From an uncultured Elusimicrobium sp. (GTDB taxonomy: Bacteria > Elusimicrobiota > Elusimicrobia > Elusimicrobiales > Elusimicrobiaceae), in contig CADAFA010000025.1 of assembly GCA_902787065.1 (NCBI GenBank), forward strand, positions 9,146-25,195: DNA of 16,050 nt, read 5' to 3'. Under the pieces are notes generated by a model that ran no database searches, was not told where the DNA came from, and was given only the letters and a program-made list of their open reading frames with translations. The position numbers and the translations under genes are program-made. The first letter of the stretch is position 1, and each line of letters starts with the position of its first letter. Shown in pieces: positions 13,701 to 16,050 of this stretch.

Positions 13701-16050
13701 TATGTAAATTCTTAAAAAGATCTTGGTGAACAACACCTTGCATATTGATACTATTAAAAAGTCGCACTACTTGATCCCATTCTTCTTTGGTAACTTTTTG
13801 CCCCAAAAGTGCTTCCGCTATTTTAGCTTTGTTGTGCTTTTTAAATAAATCATAATACGTAAACCCTTGAGTGTTAACAGGGGTCATTATAAAGGAAATT
13901 TTACCTCTGTTTTCACCCCATAGAGAAGGCCTGATCTTTTCTAATTCCATTTCAATAGCACTTTGCATTTCCCCAGGTAAAGAAATATTTTCACCAATTA
14001 TATGCGGGTAATCTAGTTCAATTAAAGGATAATTTTTGGTTAAATTACTTCTTAAAATTATTTTTTGCAATAATTTAGTTTTTTCAATTTCTTCTTCCGT
14101 GCCATATTTCAAATATGCTATTACTTTACCTTCTGAATCTTTAAGACGCCAAACCGCATGCTCGCCAAGAGATAAAATGCCATCGTGAACATGCTCTGTG
14201 TCAGTAACTTTTTCTAAAATAACATCTAAGGCAGATTGTTTCTTTACTTTTGACCATTTTTCTTTTGCCCCTATGATTTCAAAATTTTTTTTCATTGTTT
14301 GCAAATCTTTCACATTGTCTGCTTTTCTTAAAGGTTCAAAATCTAGAAGCCCTATTACTAATTTACCTTCCGAATTTCGTCTGAAAAACAAATTATTAGA
14401 CAGATCTTCATGAGTAAATCCTTTTTGGTTTAAAGTAGCAAAAAAGGCATTAACTTGTTTCCATTCATCATTAGTTATTGGTTTATTATTTAATTTAGAT
14501 AAGGCCAAAGCTGCAGTTGCATGGGTATTTTTCTTTTTAGCCCAAAAGAAACCGTCACTGTTTATAGGGGATAAAATAAAACCTATTTGCGCCCTTTTGT
14601 CAGCATCACGTACATCTTTTTTAATCCTTATAAAATCTTCATTTACTTGTTTTAAGATGTTTTCAGGTAAATTAGCTACCCCCAGGGTGATAATTTGAGG
14701 ATATTCTATTTCAAGTAACGGATATTTTTCTTTTAAACCGTTTTCTGTTATTATTTTATGAATAAGTAAAGTATTTTCTATTTCCTTTTCATTGCCGTAT
14801 TTTAAATAACCGACAATATCTTTATCTTCTTCTATTAATTGCCAAACAGCCCGTGCTTTAACTTCCTCATCTTTCCCTACTTTTACAAGTTTTGCCTGGG
14901 TAATGTTTTTTAATATATCAACGGAAGATTGGACAGACATAGAAGTTAATTGTATATAATCTTCTGTATTCCCTTTATCCTGATTTTTTAAATTAGAGGA
15001 AGAGTTCTTTTCATTTACAGTTTCAAAAGGTATTTCAAGTTGTGTAGCACCAAGAGACGGCCAAAAAGCCCATTTGGGGTTTATAATCTCTGATATTCTT
15101 AATTTGCCACGCAAGAAATCCCGTAACCATTCTAAATCATGAACAAATGTAACTACACCGTTGGTAGTAGCAACTAATGTGCCAACTGCGCTATATCTGT
15201 TTGGAGAGGTCTCCGCAATTACAACACCGCCGCTTTCCCCTCCTTCAGCATTTTTTTCTAAAAAGTCAATATTATCTATAAGTAATGGTGCTTTGGTATC
15301 AGCTAATATTACAGAGGCAGGGCTTCTCTCTTTATATGCAAATTGCCCGTGAGGAAAGGAAAAGGAAAAGAGATTGCTATAATTATTTAAATTGCTAAAA
15401 GAAAAATGAAGAGGTTCTGCTTCTATTTTTTTACGCGGCAGTAAAACAGCAAAATCTTCAAAAATATCCTTCTCAACATTTCTGTTATGCCTATAGAAAA
15501 ATACATCTGCCCGCGTTACATATTCATTTAAGCTATTAAAAATGTCCACAGGTTGTGCAGGATTTTTACTTACCCCATGCCCTGCTGTAATTATAACTTG
15601 ACGTGATTTGCCTAAAACAGGTATTTCCGCCAAATAACCGCTGAAACGATTATTCCAACCAACTAATTTAAAAACTGATTTTTTTAAGGAAAGAGACGTA
15701 TTTAAACTCATTTGTTTGGGATCTGATGTAACAAGATTTGTAGGTTCATTTCCTAGTGAAGAAACAGGAGTGATTGTTTTCTTGTCAATAGTAATCTGTT
15801 TGAGTGAAGGTATTTCACGTTTTGGGGTTATATATGATGTCTTAATTTGAAAACTAACAAAATTTTTTAAATTTAAAACAAACTTTGTTAAAAGATTTTT
15901 AAAATTGGGTAATAAATTTGATTTTACTTTCGGGGTTGCCAATTTAAAATCATTTGGCATCCTTCTGACTCCGCGCCCGCTTGAACCTATTTGCCTGTTT
16001 ACACCTGTCCTGTCAAATAAATTTATCGGCGATTCTAATACTTTCCCTTT
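10702..16050 (-). CDS. Giant mosaic protein: trypsin-like protease, five kinase-like repeats, putative ADP-ribosyltransferase-like domain (5' end cut)
   Basis: Open from the right edge to TAA 10702-10704, at least 1782 codons. The first ATG (15960) is probably internal: the frame stays open for the 30 codons beyond it and SD-like AGAAGG directly abuts it. Numbering from that ATG: residues 95-285 are trypsin-like with apparent triad His128 (ITAGHG), Asp169 (EDFAVLL) and Ser243 (GESGG). Residues 345-1250 hold four kinase-like repeats, each about 225-235 long with GYLKYG (β3 Lys), HEDLxxNN and LDFE marks. Residues 1279-1311 are strongly hydrophobic. Residues 1332-1490 are a putative ADP-ribosyltransferase-like domain (YRG, YFSRS). 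Residues 1512-1740 are a fifth kinase-like repeat. No signal peptide is visible in the part present. An effector or toxin-like role is inference; the real start and secretion signal lie outside the window. Confidence 0.85.
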   Translation of the reverse strand, partial: KGKVLESPINLFDRTGVNRQIGSSGRGVRRMPNDFKLATPKVKSNLLPNFKNLLTKFVLNLKNFVSFQIKTSYITPKREIPSLKQITIDKKTITPVSSLGNEPTNLVTSDPKQMSLNTSLSLKKSVFKLVGWNNRFSGYLAEIPVLGKSRQVIITAGHGVSKNPAQPVDIFNSLNEYVTRADVFFYRHNRNVEKDIFEDFAVLLPRKKIEAEPLHFSFSNLNNYSNLFSFSFPHGQFAYKERSPASVILADTKAPLLIDNIDFLEKNAEGGESGGVVIAETSPNRYSAVGTLVATTNGVVTFVHDLEWLRDFLRGKLRISEIINPKWAFWPSLGATQLEIPFETVNEKNSSSNLKNQDKGNTEDYIQLTSMSVQSSVDILKNITQAKLVKVGKDEEVKARAVWQLIEEDKDIVGYLKYGNEKEIENTLLIHKIITENGLKEKYPLLEIEYPQIITLGVANLPENILKQVNEDFIRIKKDVRDADKRAQIGFILSPINSDGFFWAKKKNTHATAALALSKLNNKPITNDEWKQVNAFFATLNQKGFTHEDLSNNLFFRRNSEGKLVIGLLDFEPLRKADNVKDLQTMKKNFEIIGAKEKWSKVKKQSALDVILEKVTDTEHVHDGILSLGEHAVWRLKDSEGKVIAYLKYGTEEEIEKTKLLQKIILRSNLTKNYPLIELDYPHIIGENISLPGEMQSAIEMELEKIRPSLWGENRGKISFIMTPVNTQGFTYYDLFKKHNKAKIAEALLGQKVTKEEWDQVVRLFNSINMQGVVHQDLFKNLHIMRNSEGKLSLSILDFENTLSKIKITENSTEIDRIGKALNSAGFMIAQGKYTSVLDNVVQAKLVPVNDELVAARAVWELKDGDGKVIGYLKYGTFAEIEKTKLLHKIITERNLLSKYSLLNIQYPQILDQVEFLKEDIIKSIEKDFDGIEKEIRHVSDRAQVYFITTPIDASGYAVGTNLFPSELSGQIAAQQLNNKPITDAEWGQIEAFFKELNEEDFVHEDLVNNMFFKRDENGKLMISILDFEKDVNPGTNSRNLSTMRKHFEGLKPYFLPKQFREDAVAKLVNNGWDGKLTPYVRWRLYNKRGTVLGEAAYVTAEQIESIKKLDEIIVNNNLLQKFNNIDIEYPKVLAESVAGLSTYAVSDIAKDIKSIDSHLTFGNFVQKNQNMYILSTVDDSGFRWTDTKFNYHGELLGPLKVNNKPITVQEWNSIFNFIIELNDKGFILSNIFDNLVFRRDEDGRLILTITDFGLGKSSSNITDMQRLGNMLYNINAKERNYFLDLLSDPQEERGKVSNDSFLSKFRGWLAPAIGVGLLAAALSNLSTSPLALAALPLLLSTEPITAKQNNDGGISAKVLFTDEYKNKDIKIFYKDVDYIINSLPEDFEQNNAIYRGMTLKNYDDLQRIFKRGLLVNKSGYKHIYFSRSIENAIDYSTEYDYGHLPVIIKMHRGDYKLLADIVRYEKNIPAADIAEVIIWAELEGKLGWWRASLDNNGQVVLHPTDNMEIIETPAEKFIEGTDNSREPNIISNNFEDIKPDFTSKLLKNVTRAELVITEREEKINPHAVWKLFDNNDNVVGYLKYGTQEEIDNTKKLHKTITEHDLLDQFNKIGIEYSRIITEDVEETLPKEILQQVQTELNNIKSLIRESERRVKKMFIVSPIQEKGFCWGNTASGYAGVLFAKVKIGNKPITFDEWGNIFEFMLKLKEYGVSYDDIYNNLFFRRDHNGKLIIGLIDFENEKDSDILIDLQKLGNKFNSKGLKEPNLYYDTFSSPDYNEEY
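10741..11427 (-). repeat. Kinase-like protein repeat 5
   Basis: Residues 1512-1740, separated from repeat 4 by the hydrophobic and ADP-ribosyltransferase-like insert. Lys1554 in GYLKYG, YDDIYNN with Asp1687 and Asn1691 but Tyr1685 in place of His, and Asp1708 in LIDFE. NKPITFDEW is kept. Confidence 0.7.
12211..12870 (-). repeat. Kinase-like protein repeat 4, apparently inactive
   Basis: Residues 1031-1250. GYLKYG is replaced by GEAAYV (Lys lost, Ala1067) and HEDLSNN by LSNIFDN (His lost and catalytic Asp changed to Asn1201). A canonical-looking DFG (1222-1224) is present where the others have DFE. NNKPITVQEW keeps the family link. Looks like a pseudokinase module. Confidence 0.7.
12901..13548 (-). 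repeat. Kinase-like protein repeat 3
   Basis: Residues 805-1020. Lys844 in GYLKYG, HEDLVNN with His974, Asp976 and Asn980, and Asp997 in ILDFE. Closest in look to repeat 1 (NNKPITDAEW). Confidence 0.7.
13591..14229 (-). repeat. Kinase-like protein repeat 2
   Basis: Residues 578-790. Lys618 in AYLKYG, HQDLFKN with His745, Asp747 and Asn751, and Asp768 in ILDFE. The NNKPIT-EW mark is diverged to GQKVTKEEW. Confidence 0.7.
14281..14928 (-). repeat. Kinase-like protein repeat 1
   Basis: Residues 345-560 of the giant protein. Lys387 in GYLKYG, HEDLSNN with His517, Asp519 and Asn523, and Asp540 in LLDFE are all present, as are the repeat-specific marks EIEYPQII, LSPINSDGFFW and NNKPITNDEW. All residues expected of a kinase-type active site are kept. 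Confidence 0.7.

Overview
The window is AT-rich DNA from a diderm (Gram-negative-type) bacterium: it encodes a β-barrel outer-membrane protein ending in Phe and several exported proteins. The mix of TPR proteins, a Hanks-type kinase with a TPR ectodomain and a giant mosaic protein makes me lean towards Elusimicrobiota or a similar gut/symbiont lineage. That is an impression and has not been tested. All genes but one (6362-7078) are on the minus strand. I see no tRNA, rRNA, CRISPR array or insertion sequence.

Left part (1-6252, minus strand): glnA (glutamine synthetase type I-alpha) is cut by the left edge. Before it in transcription order lies a two-gene unit, an anchored periplasmic protein and a β-barrel protein, with a visible promoter (3125-3153) and a strong terminator (1291-1321). 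Upstream of that is a tightly packed four-gene unit: a CorA-type transporter, a 42-residue Cys/His-rich protein, a four-helix membrane protein and an exported TPR protein (gaps of 1 and 8 bases, then a 4-base ATGA overlap).

Middle (6253-10701): a plus-strand nucleoside phosphorylase diverges from corA and converges with a membrane Ser/Thr kinase. The kinase has an N-terminal TPR ectodomain and a non-RD (HCD) catalytic loop. It follows a 229-base region holding a terminator, an overlapping promoter and a structured leader. Upstream of that are an RNase HI with a C-terminal β-clamp-binding-like motif, a DEAD-box helicase broken by one in-frame stop in its Q motif, and a small gene broken by an apparent one-base frameshift in an A5 tract. 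The two lesions lie about 170 bases apart.

Right part (10702-16050): one giant open reading frame runs off the right edge; the ATG at 15960 is probably internal. It encodes a trypsin-like protease domain with a complete apparent His-Asp-Ser triad, then four tandem kinase-like repeats, a hydrophobic hairpin, a putative ADP-ribosyltransferase-like domain and a fifth kinase-like repeat. This combination of a protease, five kinase-fold-like modules (at least one apparently inactive) and a possible ART in one chain is the most unusual content of the window. It looks like an effector or polymorphic-toxin-like protein, but its function is unknown.
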